In this document: piece by piece, positions 44,243 to 53,055 of the stretch
Position numbering within the stretch: the stretch's first letter is position 1
Layout: every line of letters begins with the position of its first letter
Source of the DNA: Acidisoma silvae
GTDB taxonomy: Bacteria; Pseudomonadota; Alphaproteobacteria; Acetobacterales; Acetobacteraceae
Direction of reading: 5' to 3'
DNA length: 64,000 bases
Assembly: GCF_020618775.1 (NCBI RefSeq)
Contig: NZ_JAESVB010000001.1
Span: forward strand, 434,001-498,000
Position numbers and translations under genes: made by a program
Notes under the pieces: model-generated
Seen by the model: only the letters and a program-made list of their open reading frames with translations
What the model was told of the DNA's origin: nothing
Databases searched by the model: none

Positions 44243-44914
44243 ATGTCTCTCTCCGATTGGGCCGGCGTTCCCCGCCCTGAGCGCGTGACGCTCGACGGGC
44301 TTTATGCGCGGCTTGAGCCGCTCGACCCTCTCCGCCACACAGATGAGTTGTTCGACGCGGCCAGCGCGCCCGGCGCCGCGGCACGGTTCCGCTATCTTTT
44401 CGAGTCGGAGCCCGCCGATGCGGCCGAATTTTCGGCCTGGGTCGCGAAAGCCGCCGCCGGCACCGATCCGCTATTCTTTGCCGTTATCGACAAGGCCACC
44501 GGGGGGGCCGAAGGCCGCCAGGCGCTGATGCGCATCGACCCTGTCCATGGAGTCATCGAAATCGGCAGCATTCATTGGGGACCGGCGATCCAGCGCAGCC
44601 GCGTGACGACCGAGGCACTGTATCTCTTCGCCCGCTATGCCTTCGAGACGCTGGGCTATCGGCGTTTTGAGTGGAAATGCAACGACGGCAACGCGCCGTC
44701 CAAGCAGGCAGCCAGGCGTTTCGGCTTCACCTATGAAGGGCTTTTCCGCCAGCATATGGTGGCAAAGGGCCAGAACCGCGACACGGCCTGGTTTTCGATG
44801 ATCGACAGCGAATGGCCGGCTTTATCGGCCGCCTTCCAGGCCTGGCTCGACCCCGCGAATTTCAACGCCGCCGGTCAGCAAAAGCGTCGTCTGGAAGATT
44901 TCCGCGCCAGCTAA
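44243..44914 (+). CDS. GNAT family N-acetyltransferase
   Basis: A 223-residue acetyltransferase of the RimJ/RimL group with its acetyl-CoA site in the middle: VIEIGSIHWGPAIQRSRVTTEALYLF cut by loops typical of members that start with GVPRPERVTLDG. The C-terminal part reads YRRFEWKCNDGNAPSKQAARRFGF, the acetyl-CoA-binding helix and Asn, then YEGLFRQHMVAKGQNRDTAW. Length is normal for the subgroup annotated as GNAT acetyltransferases acting on proteins or small molecules; the substrate is unknown. It probably shares a transcript with the small gene before it and the phosphodiesterase 27 bp after it. Confidence 0.88.
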   Translation: MSLSDWAGVPRPERVTLDGLYARLEPLDPLRHTDELFDAASAPGAAARFRYLFESEPADAAEFSAWVAKAAAGTDPLFFAVIDKATGGAEGRQALMRIDPVHGVIEIGSIHWGPAIQRSRVTTEALYLFARYAFETLGYRRFEWKCNDGNAPSKQAARRFGFTYEGLFRQHMVAKGQNRDTAWFSMIDSEWPALSAAFQAWLDPANFNAAGQQKRRLEDFRAS

Positions 44915-44941
44915 CCCTCTCCGCTGAGGACGACCAAGGCC

Positions 44942-45820
44942 ATGCCATTGCCTGCCATCGAATTGCATGGCCATCGCGGCGCGCGCGGCCTTTGGCCGGA
45001 AAACACCATTCCCGGTTTCCGGGGCGCGATCGGCATCGGTGTCACCGCCATCGAGATGGATGTGGCGCTGACGCAAGACGGCGTCGCCATTCTCAGCCAT
45101 GACCCCATTCTCGATCCGCTGATCACGCGTGGGCCGGATGGTGCCTGGATCGCGGCACCCGGCGGTCTGATCCGCGACCTCTCCTATGTCGAAGCCAGCG
45201 GTTTCGACGTCGGACGTATTCGCCCCGGCAGTGCGCAGGAGGCTGCCTTTCCCGATCAGGCCGGTCTGGACGGGGTGCGCCTGCCGATGCTGTCGGATGT
45301 CGTGGCTTTGGACCCGGCCGTGCGCCTGGCGGTGGAGTTGAAAACCTTCCCGGATCATCCCGAACGCACCGTGCCGCCGGATGAGATGGTGGATGCGGTG
45401 CTGGCCGTGCTGGATCATCAGGACGCGCTGTCGCGCACGCGGATCATTTCCTTTGACTGGCGGGTGCTGTCCTATCTGCGCCGCGTCCGGCCGGGGCTCG
45501 ATCTCGGCTATCTGACGGATGCCGAGACGCGGGCGGCGGACCGGCTGTGGTGGGACGGTGCGTCGGCCGACGATTGCGGCGGGTCCATCCCCCGCCTCAT
45601 CGCTTCGCGCGGCGGGCGCGTTTGGGGGCCGGATTTTCGCGATCTTACCGAAGCTGACGTGGCGGAAGCGCACGACCTTGGGATTGTGGTCAATCCCTGG
45701 ACAGTGAATGAGGCCGAGGACATGGCGCGATTGCTGGATTGGGGCGTCGGCGCGCTGACGACCGACTATCCGGACCGCGCGCGGGCGGTGATGGCCGCAA
45801 AGGGCATCGCCCTCGCTTGA
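44942..45820 (+). CDS. ugpQ: Glycerophosphodiester phosphodiesterase
   Basis: A 292-residue TIM-barrel hydrolase cleaving deacylated phospholipids such as glycerophosphocholine into glycerol 3-phosphate and an alcohol. Catalytic and metal residues: IELHGHRGARGLWPENTI (His-Arg, Glu), AIEMDVALTQDGVAILSHD (Glu, Asp, His) and the later Glu in VRLAVELKTFPD. No signal peptide, so cytoplasmic like UgpQ; the ugp transporter is not nearby. It ends 26 bp before a double-hairpin repeat that separates it from convergent gltA. Confidence 0.9.
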   Translation: MPLPAIELHGHRGARGLWPENTIPGFRGAIGIGVTAIEMDVALTQDGVAILSHDPILDPLITRGPDGAWIAAPGGLIRDLSYVEASGFDVGRIRPGSAQEAAFPDQAGLDGVRLPMLSDVVALDPAVRLAVELKTFPDHPERTVPPDEMVDAVLAVLDHQDALSRTRIISFDWRVLSYLRRVRPGLDLGYLTDAETRAADRLWWDGASADDCGGSIPRLIASRGGRVWGPDFRDLTEADVAEAHDLGIVVNPWTVNEAEDMARLLDWGVGALTTDYPDRARAVMAAKGIALA

Positions 45821-45846
45821 TGGTTTCGCGAGACCGAGACCAAAGT

Positions 45847-45926
45847 GTCGTGCGCGGACTTGTTCCGCGCATCTACCCGTCGTGGCGCCCTGCCGGGTAG
45901 GTGCCCGGCATGAAGCCGGGCACGAC
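45847..45926. repeat. Dispersed double-hairpin palindromic element, copy 2 (inverted)
   Basis: An 80-bp element between convergent ugpQ and gltA. Read on the minus strand it has hairpin A (GCCCGGC-TTCAT-GCCGGGC), a CTACCC...GGGTAG core and hairpin B (GCGCGGA-ACAAG-TCCGCGC). Both loops equal those of copy 1, while the B stem differs with every change compensated. Confidence 0.87.
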
Positions 45927-45949
45927 ACTGTTTCGCGAATGAAAGCGTA

Positions 45950-47257
45950 TCAGCCGCGCTTGTCGATCGGCACGTAATCGCGCAGCGGCGCGCCGGTATA
46001 AATCTGGCGCGGACGCCCGATGCGGTTCGCCGGGTCTTCGATCATTTCCTGCCACTGGCTGATCCAGCCGGCGGTACGGGCGACGGCGAAAAGCACGGTG
46101 AACATGCTGGTCGGGATGCCCATCGCCTTCAGGATGATGCCCGAATAGAAATCGACATTCGGGTAAAGCTTGCGCTCGACGAAATACGGGTCGGTCGTCG
46201 CGATATGCTCCAGCTCCAGCGCCAGGTCGAGCATCGGCTCGTCCTTGATGCCAAGCTCGTCCAGGACTTCGTGGCAGGTCTGCTGCATGATCTTCGCGCG
46301 GGGATCGTAGTTGCGATAGACGCGATGACCGAAGCCCATCAGCCGGATATGGCTGGACTTGTCCTTCACCTTCGCGATGAACTCCGGGATATTGTCCTTG
46401 TGCCCGATCTCGGCGAGCATTTTCAGCACCGCCTCGTTGGCGCCGCCATGCGCCGGACCCCAAAGCGAGGCAATGCCGGCCGCGATACAGGCGAAGGGAT
46501 TGGCACCCGTCGAGCCCGCCAGACGCACGGTGCTGGTGGAGGCATTCTGCTCGTGATCGGCGTGCAGAATCAGGATGCGGTCCATGGCGCGCGCCAGAAC
46601 CGGATTGACCTCGTAAGGCTCGGCCGGCACCGCATTCATCATATAAAGGAAGTTGGCCGCGTAGCTCAGATCGTTGCGCGGATACATGAACGGCTGGCCG
46701 ATCGAGTATTTATGAGCCCAGGCTGCGATCGTCGGCAGCTTGGCGATCAGCCGGAAGGCGCTGATATTGCGATGATCGTGGTTCGTGATGTCCAGGCTGT
46801 CATGATAGAAGGCCGACAGCGCGCCGACGACGCCGCACATGACGGCCATCGGATGCGCGTCGCGGCGGAAACCCTGGAAGAAGTTGCGCAGCTGTTCATG
46901 CACCATGGTGTGGTGCGTGACGCCCTTGTGGAATTCTGCGGCTTCGGCGGCCGTCGGCAATTCGCCGTTCAGCAGCAGATAGGCGACTTCCAGGAAGCTC
47001 GATTCTTCGGCCAGCTGGTCGATCGGATAGCCGCGATGCAGCAGGATGCCTTCGTCGCCGTCGATATAGGTGATCTTGCTGGCGCAGGCCGCCGTGCCGC
47101 CATAGCCGGGATCGAACGTGAAAACGCCCATATCGGCGTAGAGCTTACGGATATCGGCGACCGGCGGTCCCATGGTTCCGTGCAGCAGCGGCAGCGTGGC
47201 AGTTTTGTCCGTTCCCTCTAGCGAGACTGTCACCACGTCCTTGGGTGTGTCGCTCAT
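45950..47257 (-). CDS. gltA: Citrate synthase, type II (hexameric)
   Basis: A 435-residue TCA-cycle entry enzyme condensing oxaloacetate and acetyl-CoA. It has the short N-terminal domain typical of the type II form ([20 protein letters not shown]), [20 protein letters not shown], and the catalytic His/His/Asp residues in [29 protein letters not shown] and [14 protein letters not shown]. Length is standard. It is a single-gene unit with a double-hairpin repeat downstream and 173 bp upstream to the CHAD gene. Confidence 0.97.
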   Translation of the reverse strand: MSDTPKDVVTVSLEGTDKTATLPLLHGTMGPPVADIRKLYADMGVFTFDPGYGGTAACASKITYIDGDEGILLHRGYPIDQLAEESSFLEVAYLLLNGELPTAAEAAEFHKGVTHHTMVHEQLRNFFQGFRRDAHPMAVMCGVVGALSAFYHDSLDITNHDHRNISAFRLIAKLPTIAAWAHKYSIGQPFMYPRNDLSYAANFLYMMNAVPAEPYEVNPVLARAMDRILILHADHEQNASTSTVRLAGSTGANPFACIAAGIASLWGPAHGGANEAVLKMLAEIGHKDNIPEFIAKVKDKSSHIRLMGFGHRVYRNYDPRAKIMQQTCHEVLDELGIKDEPMLDLALELEHIATTDPYFVERKLYPNVDFYSGIILKAMGIPTSMFTVLFAVARTAGWISQWQEMIEDPANRIGRPRQIYTGAPLRDYVPIDKRG

Positions 47258-47430
47258 TCCGCCGCCCTTCGTTTTTCAGGTTGTGCGCGTGACCGCGCCC
47301 CCCGGCGGCTTTCTAGCCGTCCGAGAGGTCGGTTTTGAGAAGCCTTGACATAGGCCGGAGCCGCGATCCTGGCAATCTTCGCGCTTGCAGCATGAGGCTT
47401 AGTCGCGCGGTGAGGGACTAACCATTGGGA

Positions 47431-49017
47431 TTAGAACGGGCTAGACTTCACCAGTTTTCGCCAGGCCTCGATCACCGCCGCGCGGCTGTCGCGCGTATGG
47501 CCGATGCCATAGCCGTGAATGACGCCGATCGCTTCGGCAGCCAGCACCTGTTCGCGCAAAGCCACGTCCTGTCCGGGTCTTAGGCTGACGGCAAGCTCTG
47601 TCGCGACCGCGCCGTCATTCAACAGGCCCATGACCTCCTGGGTTTCCGCCAGCCGCTTGATGAGCTTGCGGGCCGTCTTAGCCGGCAGCGCGTCTTGCAG
47701 CATCTCGGCCTGGTAACGCAATTTTTTGCATTTGATACGCAACTCATGCAGCTCAGGCAGTGGCATAGGGAGAAGCTCGCGCACCGGGCGCATCGTCTTT
47801 TTCCACCGGCTTTCCAGGCAATGCGCGGCGAAATCGCCGATCAGCGCGTCGGAGGCCAAGGTGAGCGATGCCAATCCGGCATCCTCTGCCACCGCGCCCG
47901 GTAACGTGCCGGCCTCAGGCACAGCAGGGGCGGGCAGCGGCGAGGGCGGCTGTGCCGGCACCAGGCAAAGGTCCACCAGCCGCCAGACGAGGCTGCGATA
48001 GTCCGGCCGATGCAGCCAGTCGATCAAGCTGGCATAGGCCGCTTCGCGCCGGGCTGTGGCGGCGCTGCGCAGCCAGTCGATCGCGGGATCAGCCTCGGGC
48101 AGCGCGCGGGCGATAGGTTCCACGGTTTCCGACAGGAACACGTCCCAGTCGCGTGCCGGGCCCAGCACCGTCTTTAGGCGGCCAAGCAAAGGTTTCAGCC
48201 GGTCTTCCGCATCGCCGAGGATGGGACGGAAGGACAGCATGAGCGCGCTGATGCGCCGCAGCGTCACGCGCGCCTGATGCACCGGCTCTGGGCCGCTGCG
48301 GCCTTCGATCTGCTCCAGCCTGGTCAAAAAGGTCTGCACGAAACCCGAGGCCAGGACGGCGAAGGCCTCGGTCGTCGGCATGTCGGCAGTCAGAACCGGC
48401 GCCGACAGGGGCTTCAGCTTGGCGCCGCGCAGCAGCAGGGCTTCCTGCGGCAGGGTCACCAGAGCCGGAAAGACCGGCAGATCTGTGGCCAAGGCCTGGG
48501 CCAGGCCCACGGCGGCTGCGGCCGGGCCGCTGATCGTGAGGCGTGCGACCGGGCGGGATTCGCCCGTGCTGCCTTGCGGCGTAATGGTCGCCGCCGCGCC
48601 GGTCATCAGCGTGCAATCCAGCGGAACGCCGTCACGGATGACGGTAAATTGCTGCCGCTCGCCGGTCAGACTGCCGGTTTTATGCAGGGGGCCGGGAATG
48701 GCGAAACCCGCCTCTTCCAATCCGGCCGGGTTGATGGCGGTGGCGATCGGGTCGGCCGCCATGCCGGGGCGGCGCGGCCAGCCGAGGCCCAGTCGCCCAA
48801 GCTCCCAGCCCTGTCCGGTATCGGCCAAAGCAAGGTCGCGCCCGGCCAGGGCATAGCTGGCCGTGTCGTGCCAGGTCACCGTGAAGGCCCGCGCACGCGG
48901 CCGCCTGACTTTGGACGTCTTCAGCGCTGCGTGTCTGGCAAGCTTGGCCAAGGCAGTGGGCGCGCAGACAAGCTCCAGCGTCACGGCGGGAAGGGCGACG
49001 GCAATCGAATCAGGCAT
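47431..49017 (-). CDS. CHAD domain protein with degenerate N-terminal CYTH-like region
   Basis: A 528-residue soluble protein. The C-terminal CHAD domain (about 230-515) is a helical bundle rich in His, Arg and Lys: PEPVHQARVTLRRISALMLS, ARDWDVFLSETVEP and ELHELRIKCKKLRYQAEML, the conserved polyphosphate-binding motifs. The N-terminal roughly 200 residues occupy the place of a CYTH triphosphatase domain (RAFTVTWHDTASYALAGRDL, GWELGRLG) but lack the ExExK motif, so catalysis there is doubtful. The start ATG overlaps the sixA gene by 8 bp, so the two are translationally coupled. CHAD proteins coat polyphosphate granules; targeting to polyphosphate is inferred. Confidence 0.85.
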   Translation of the reverse strand: MPDSIAVALPAVTLELVCAPTALAKLARHAALKTSKVRRPRARAFTVTWHDTASYALAGRDLALADTGQGWELGRLGLGWPRRPGMAADPIATAINPAGLEEAGFAIPGPLHKTGSLTGERQQFTVIRDGVPLDCTLMTGAAATITPQGSTGESRPVARLTISGPAAAAVGLAQALATDLPVFPALVTLPQEALLLRGAKLKPLSAPVLTADMPTTEAFAVLASGFVQTFLTRLEQIEGRSGPEPVHQARVTLRRISALMLSFRPILGDAEDRLKPLLGRLKTVLGPARDWDVFLSETVEPIARALPEADPAIDWLRSAATARREAAYASLIDWLHRPDYRSLVWRLVDLCLVPAQPPSPLPAPAVPEAGTLPGAVAEDAGLASLTLASDALIGDFAAHCLESRWKKTMRPVRELLPMPLPELHELRIKCKKLRYQAEMLQDALPAKTARKLIKRLAETQEVMGLLNDGAVATELAVSLRPGQDVALREQVLAAEAIGVIHGYGIGHTRDSRAAVIEAWRKLVKSSPF

Positions 49018-49558
49018 TATTTTGGACGGTCTGCTGTACATCATGCGGGGTGAGGAACCGCACAAGGCGCGCGCCTTGTGCGAGGGTCGGCCAAGGGCCG
49101 GCGACCGAAAATTCGGCCAGCGCGGCGGTCGGAAAGCCGCGCGCGACGCGCAGCGTGCCGGGCTGGTTGAGGCTGATGGCATGCGAGCCGATCAGCATCA
49201 TCGCCAGATCATGCAGGCCAGGATTATGGGCAATGACCATGACGCTGCGGGTCTCCGCCGGAATGGCGGCGATCTGCTCCAGGATCTGGGCCGGGCTTGC
49301 CAGATAGAGCTCGCTGCTCCGCAGCACGCGGGTGGTTTCCGCCAGCGGCTCAAGCAGCTCCAGGGTTTCGCGGGTGCGACGGGAGGAGGAGACAAGGATC
49401 AGCTCCGGTGCCAGCCCCAGGTCCAGCATCGCCGCGCGCAGGGCGGTTGCGGCAGCCCGGCCTTCTGCATCCAGCGGCCGGTCATGGTCGTTGAGAGTAG
49501 GGTCGTCCCAGTTGGACTTTGCATGACGCAAGAGAAGGAGCTGACGCATGGTCTTCAT
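49010..49558 (-). CDS. sixA: SixA-like phosphohistidine phosphatase
   Basis: A 182-residue histidine phosphatase with the RHG-type signature LLLLRHAKSNW (catalytic His), DRPLDAEGRAAA, the SSSRRTRETLELL arginine segment and the second His in VMVIAHNPGLHDLA. Size and the RHAKS motif fit SixA, which removes phosphate from phosphohistidine in phosphotransfer proteins. Start choice: MKTMRQ at 49558 or MRQ at 49549; neither has a strong ribosome-binding site. It overlaps the CHAD gene by 8 bp, suggesting a joint role in phosphate or polyphosphate metabolism. Divergent from the DUF6134-like gene. Confidence 0.88.
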   Translation of the reverse strand: MKTMRQLLLLRHAKSNWDDPTLNDHDRPLDAEGRAAATALRAAMLDLGLAPELILVSSSRRTRETLELLEPLAETTRVLRSSELYLASPAQILEQIAAIPAETRSVMVIAHNPGLHDLAMMLIGSHAISLNQPGTLRVARGFPTAALAEFSVAGPWPTLAQGARLVRFLTPHDVQQTVQNNA

Positions 49559-49714
49559 TCTGTCACAGAAATTGCTGTCTGTCCCCAGCTTCGGCATCCC
49601 GTGCGGCGGTGTCTATCTCCTTTTGGCTTTTTGGCTTCGGGCATTTGCGTTGAGCGGACGCCACATCGGAGCCTGCCGGATGACGGTTCCTGCGCGTGAC
49701 GGGAGGCAAGGCTG

Positions 49715-50407
49715 ATGGCCGAGACGACCCGCCAGAACAGACAGCCAGCCCTGGGCCGGCGGTCTGTTCTGGCCTTCGGCGCCGGCAGTGCCGCGCTGCT
49801 TGCCAGCGGTCCCGTCCGCGCACAGGTCGTGCCGCCCGGCGGGCAGATCGCGTTCCAGCTGGTCCGCAACGGCGACATCATCGGACATGAAACGGTCACC
49901 TTCCAGCCCTCCGGCAGCCGCCTGACCGTGGCCGTTGATGTTTCAATCCGCGTCACGGTGGCGATGATTCCCGTCTACCGGTTGCATCATCATGAGACGG
50001 AGACATGGGAGAACGGCCAGCTCATCAGCTTCGCGGCGACGACGCATAAGGGCGGGCGTGATTTCTATGCGCAGGGCTGGCGGGAAAATGGCAGGTTCAT
50101 GGTGCGCGGCACGGCCCATCCTGACAGCTACCAGGTGCCGCCAGGGGCTTTGCCGACCTCGCAATGGAACCATGCCATGCTGGACGGTCCGATGATCAAT
50201 ACCGAGGACGGGCGCATGATGCACCCGGCCGTGACAGCGGCGGGCCAGACCACGGTCGCGGCGGCGAATGGTCGCAAAATCCCGGCCCGGATGTTCAGCG
50301 CGCGGGGCGATTTGCATTTCGATACCTATTTCAGCGCCAGTTGGGAGTGGGTGGGCTTGTCTTTTCGGGCGGAAGACGGTTCGTTCGTCACCTATGAAAA
50401 GCTGTGA
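49715..50407 (+). CDS. Exported DUF6134-like protein
   Basis: A 230-residue secreted protein. The N-terminus carries a twin-arginine-like signal (GRRSVLAFGAGSAALLASGP, cleavage near VRA-QV). The mature part is beta-rich, with IAFQLVRNGDIIGHETVTFQ, the YRLHHHETETWENGQLI segment of consecutive His and the VRGTAHPDSYQVPPGALPTS region, matching the DUF6134 pattern (related to DUF3108 lipocalin-like barrels). Function unknown; periplasmic ligand binding is plausible. It lies 9 bp before the metallo-beta-lactamase gene, so they are likely co-transcribed. Confidence 0.78.
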   Translation: MAETTRQNRQPALGRRSVLAFGAGSAALLASGPVRAQVVPPGGQIAFQLVRNGDIIGHETVTFQPSGSRLTVAVDVSIRVTVAMIPVYRLHHHETETWENGQLISFAATTHKGGRDFYAQGWRENGRFMVRGTAHPDSYQVPPGALPTSQWNHAMLDGPMINTEDGRMMHPAVTAAGQTTVAAANGRKIPARMFSARGDLHFDTYFSASWEWVGLSFRAEDGSFVTYEKL

Positions 50408-50416
50408 GGTCCACCT

Positions 50417-51082
50417 TTGAGCCAGCTCAAGCTTGCGGTCGAGCAGGTCACGCCGTTCCGGCAGAACTGCACGATCATCTGGGATGACGCGACCAAGCAT
50501 GGCGTCGTCGTCGATCCCGGCGGCGATATCGATCGCGTGCTGGAGACGATCACCGGCTTCGGCCTGCATATCGATCAGATCCTGCTGACCCATGGCCATA
50601 TAGACCATGCCGGCGGCGCGGCCAGGCTGCGGGACGAGCTGAGCACCATCGCAGGCGTGCCGGTACCCATTTGGGGGCCGAGCGAGGAGGACAAGTTCCT
50701 GCTCGATGGGTTGCAGGTGACGGGCGAAGGTTACGGCATTGCCGATGCGCGGGCGGTCACGCCCGACCGCTGGCTGCATGAGGGCGATCATGTCGTCATC
50801 GCCGGCCATAAGTTCGAAGTGCTGCACTGCCCCGGCCACACGCCGGGCCATATCGTCTTTCTCGACCGCCAACTCGGTTTCGGCATCTTCGGCGATGTGC
50901 TGTTCCGGGGTTCCGTCGGCCGCACCGATTTTCCCTATGGCGATTCCGAGGCCCTGCTGACCGCGATCCGCACCAAGCTGCTGCCGTTGGACGACAATTT
51001 CGTTTTCCTCTGCGGCCATGGCGCCCGGTCCACCATCGGGCAGGAACGCAAGACGAATCCCTTCGTCGGTGAGCAGGCGTGA
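50417..51082 (+). CDS. Metallo-beta-lactamase fold hydrolase (glyoxalase II-like)
   Basis: A 221-residue cytoplasmic dinuclear metal hydrolase. Metal motif THGHIDHAGG (His59, His61, Asp63, His64), then HCPGHTPGHIVFLD and the Asp of GIFGDVLFRGSVGRTDFPYG; the final His is in LCGHGARSTIG. This pattern is that of the YcbL/glyoxalase II branch, which hydrolyses thioesters such as S-lactoylglutathione. The start is TTG: GAGG lies 7 nt upstream and no ATG precedes the metal motif. The stop overlaps the cupin gene by 4 bp. Confidence 0.92.
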   Translation: MSQLKLAVEQVTPFRQNCTIIWDDATKHGVVVDPGGDIDRVLETITGFGLHIDQILLTHGHIDHAGGAARLRDELSTIAGVPVPIWGPSEEDKFLLDGLQVTGEGYGIADARAVTPDRWLHEGDHVVIAGHKFEVLHCPGHTPGHIVFLDRQLGFGIFGDVLFRGSVGRTDFPYGDSEALLTAIRTKLLPLDDNFVFLCGHGARSTIGQERKTNPFVGEQA

Positions 51083-51561
51083 CCGACGAAGCAGTGCCGG
51101 AGCTTGCCGCCCGCTGGCGTCATGACGGCGTGCAGGTGATCCGGGGCGACCAGCTGGATGCCAATACCGCGCAGACGCCGGGCATGGAACGTGCTGCCGC
51201 CATCACCGCCGCCCGCAACGGCGCGCAGAAGATCTGGGCGGGCACGGTCACCATCGCGCCGGACGCCAAGACCGGCGCCCATCATCACGGTGATTTGGAA
51301 AGCGTCATCTTCGTCCTGCGCGGCCGGGCCCGGATGCGCTGGGGCGAGGCGCTGGAATTCGTGGCCGAAGCGGGGCCGGGCGATTTTATCTTCGTGCCAC
51401 CCTACGTGCCGCATCAGGAGATCAATGCCGGCACGGATGAGCCGCTGGAATGCGTGCTGGTGCGCAGCGGCGGTGAGGCGGTCGTCGTCAATCTCGATAT
51501 CGCGCCCGTCGAAAAGCCGGAAACGGTGGCCTGGATCGACCCCATCCATCGCCATCCCTGA
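51079..51561 (+). CDS. Cupin domain protein
   Basis: A 160-residue beta-barrel protein. The cupin metal motifs are GAHHHGDLESVIFVLRGRAR (His/His/Glu) and, after PGDFIFVPPYVPHQEINAG, the second-motif His. The GTG start overlaps the metallo-beta-lactamase stop codon (GTGA), indicating coupled translation and a linked task. Cupins of this size bind or convert small metabolites; the substrate is not known. Confidence 0.87.
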   Translation: MTDEAVPELAARWRHDGVQVIRGDQLDANTAQTPGMERAAAITAARNGAQKIWAGTVTIAPDAKTGAHHHGDLESVIFVLRGRARMRWGEALEFVAEAGPGDFIFVPPYVPHQEINAGTDEPLECVLVRSGGEAVVVNLDIAPVEKPETVAWIDPIHRHP

Positions 51562-51602
51562 CCGGGCCGCCATCGGCTAAACCTTTCCCCAAGCTTGGCA
51601 AT

Positions 51603-51622
51603 TCCTGTCTGAACTGACAGGA
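51603..51622. promoter_or_regulatory. Inverted repeat upstream of the SHS transporter gene
   Basis: TCCTGTC, a 6-nt spacer, then GACAGGA, 62 bp before the transporter start codon. A dimer-binding operator is possible; no regulator gene is adjacent. Confidence 0.35.
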
Positions 51623-51683
51623 TGGCGTGAACGGGGCAGCTTGATGCGGTCCCTCTCTGTCATAAGAACACTGTGGGGGATGT

Positions 51684-52886
51684 ATGTCCGACACCCGGAA
51701 CGCCAGTAAGGTGGTGCTTGCCGCCTATCTGGGGTGGACGCTCGATGCGTTCGATTTCTTTATCATGATCTTCGTCTTCGATGACGTGGCAAAGACCTTC
51801 GGTGTCGGACTGACGACGGCCAGCCTCGCCATCACGCTGACGCTCGTGATGCGGGCCGTGGGTGCGCTGATTTTCGGCCGCCTGGCCGACCGCTACGGCC
51901 GGCGCCCGGTCATGATGTTCAATATCCTGTGCTTCTCGGCGCTGGAACTGCTGTCAGGCCTGGCGCCGACGCTAATCTCCTTCATGATTTTGCGCGCGCT
52001 CTTCGGCATCGCCATGGGCGGCGAATGGGGCGTCGGCGCCTCCATGACCATGGAAAGCATTCCCGCCAAATGGCGCGGCTGGGTCTCGGGCCTGCTGCAG
52101 GCGGGCTATCCCAGCGGCTATCTGCTAGCGACGCTCGCCTATGGCATTCTCGGCCATTGGCTGGGCTGGCGGGGTCTCTTCATCATCGGCGCGCTGCCGG
52201 CGTTGCTGGTCGTCTATATTCGCCGCAACGTACCCGAAAGCCCGGATTGGCACGCGCGCCAGTCTCAGCCGAAGGTGCCGATCATGGAGGTGTTGCGCCG
52301 CCATGCCGGCCTCACTGTCTATGCCGTGATCCTGATGACCGCCTTCAATTTCTTCAGCCACGGCACGCAGGATATCTATCCCAAGGCCTTCCTGAAGGTG
52401 CAGCACGGCTTCGACCACGGCACCATCACGGCCATTGCGATCACCTATAATATCGGCGCCATGCTGGGCGGGCTCTGTTTCGGGGCGCTGTCCCAGAAGA
52501 TCGGCCGCAGGCGGGCCATCGTTATCGCGGCCTTGCTGGCTTTGCCGGTCATTCCGCTCTGGGCTTTCTCGAATTCGCCCTGGCTTCTGGCGCTGGGCGC
52601 CTTTCTGATGCAGTTCATGGTGCAGGGCGCCTGGGGCGTCATCCCGGCTCATCTGAACGAAATGTCGCCACCCGATATTCGCGGCACCTTTCCGGGCTTC
52701 GTCTACCAGCTCGGCAATTTCCTCGCCTCCTACAACGCGACGCTGCAGACGGCGATCGGCTCGCATTACAGCCACAATTACAGCTACGCCCTGGCGGGTG
52801 TGGCGGGCGTTGTCGCCGTCGTCATTGCGGTGCTGATCTCACTCGGCACCGAACGACGACATTTGCAGATGGGACACGCGCACTAG
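51684..52886 (+). CDS. MFS transporter, SHS (sialate/lactate:H+ symporter) type
   Basis: A 400-residue inner-membrane protein with 12 helices. The first helix reads YLGWTLDAFDFFIMIFVFDD, the hallmark of the SHS/JEN-like carboxylate:proton symporters; motif A is FGRLADRYGRRPVMMFN; helix 4-5 has RALFGIAMGGEWGVGASMTM. The family imports monocarboxylates such as lactate or pyruvate. GGGG before the ATG gives a fair ribosome-binding site. It has its own upstream region with a small inverted repeat and is convergent with the kinase-like gene across a 169-bp gap holding a palindromic repeat. Confidence 0.9.
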   Translation: MSDTRNASKVVLAAYLGWTLDAFDFFIMIFVFDDVAKTFGVGLTTASLAITLTLVMRAVGALIFGRLADRYGRRPVMMFNILCFSALELLSGLAPTLISFMILRALFGIAMGGEWGVGASMTMESIPAKWRGWVSGLLQAGYPSGYLLATLAYGILGHWLGWRGLFIIGALPALLVVYIRRNVPESPDWHARQSQPKVPIMEVLRRHAGLTVYAVILMTAFNFFSHGTQDIYPKAFLKVQHGFDHGTITAIAITYNIGAMLGGLCFGALSQKIGRRRAIVIAALLALPVIPLWAFSNSPWLLALGAFLMQFMVQGAWGVIPAHLNEMSPPDIRGTFPGFVYQLGNFLASYNATLQTAIGSHYSHNYSYALAGVAGVVAVVIAVLISLGTERRHLQMGHAH

Positions 52887-52913
52887 AGGTTTGTCAGGCT
52901 TTCATTGAAACGA

Positions 52914-52995
52914 CGTCATTCCCGCGAAGGCGGGAATCTTTTCCCTTCGGCACTACGACAAGGCGCAGAAGATTCCCGCGTGCGCGGGAATGACG
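52914..52995. repeat. Long palindromic repeat (CATTCCCGCG type)
   Basis: An 82-bp inverted pair: CGTCATTCCCGCGAAGGCGG at the left and, at the right end, CGCGTGCGCGGGAATGACG. Each end is itself a small hairpin (TTCCCGC...GCGGGAA) and they flank about 30 bp of single-copy sequence. It belongs to the widespread proteobacterial type of intergenic palindromes and, like the three double-hairpin elements, lies between convergent genes. Confidence 0.85.
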
Positions 52996-53055
52996 GTTCC
53001 GGAAACGCTTTAATTCAAATCTGAAATGGCTGGATGCCGACTGCCGGCCTCGGCG

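Noticed and set aside
45873-46463. Minus-strand frame overlapping gltA and the repeat copy 2
   Set aside because: Shadow frame of citrate synthase running into the palindromic element.
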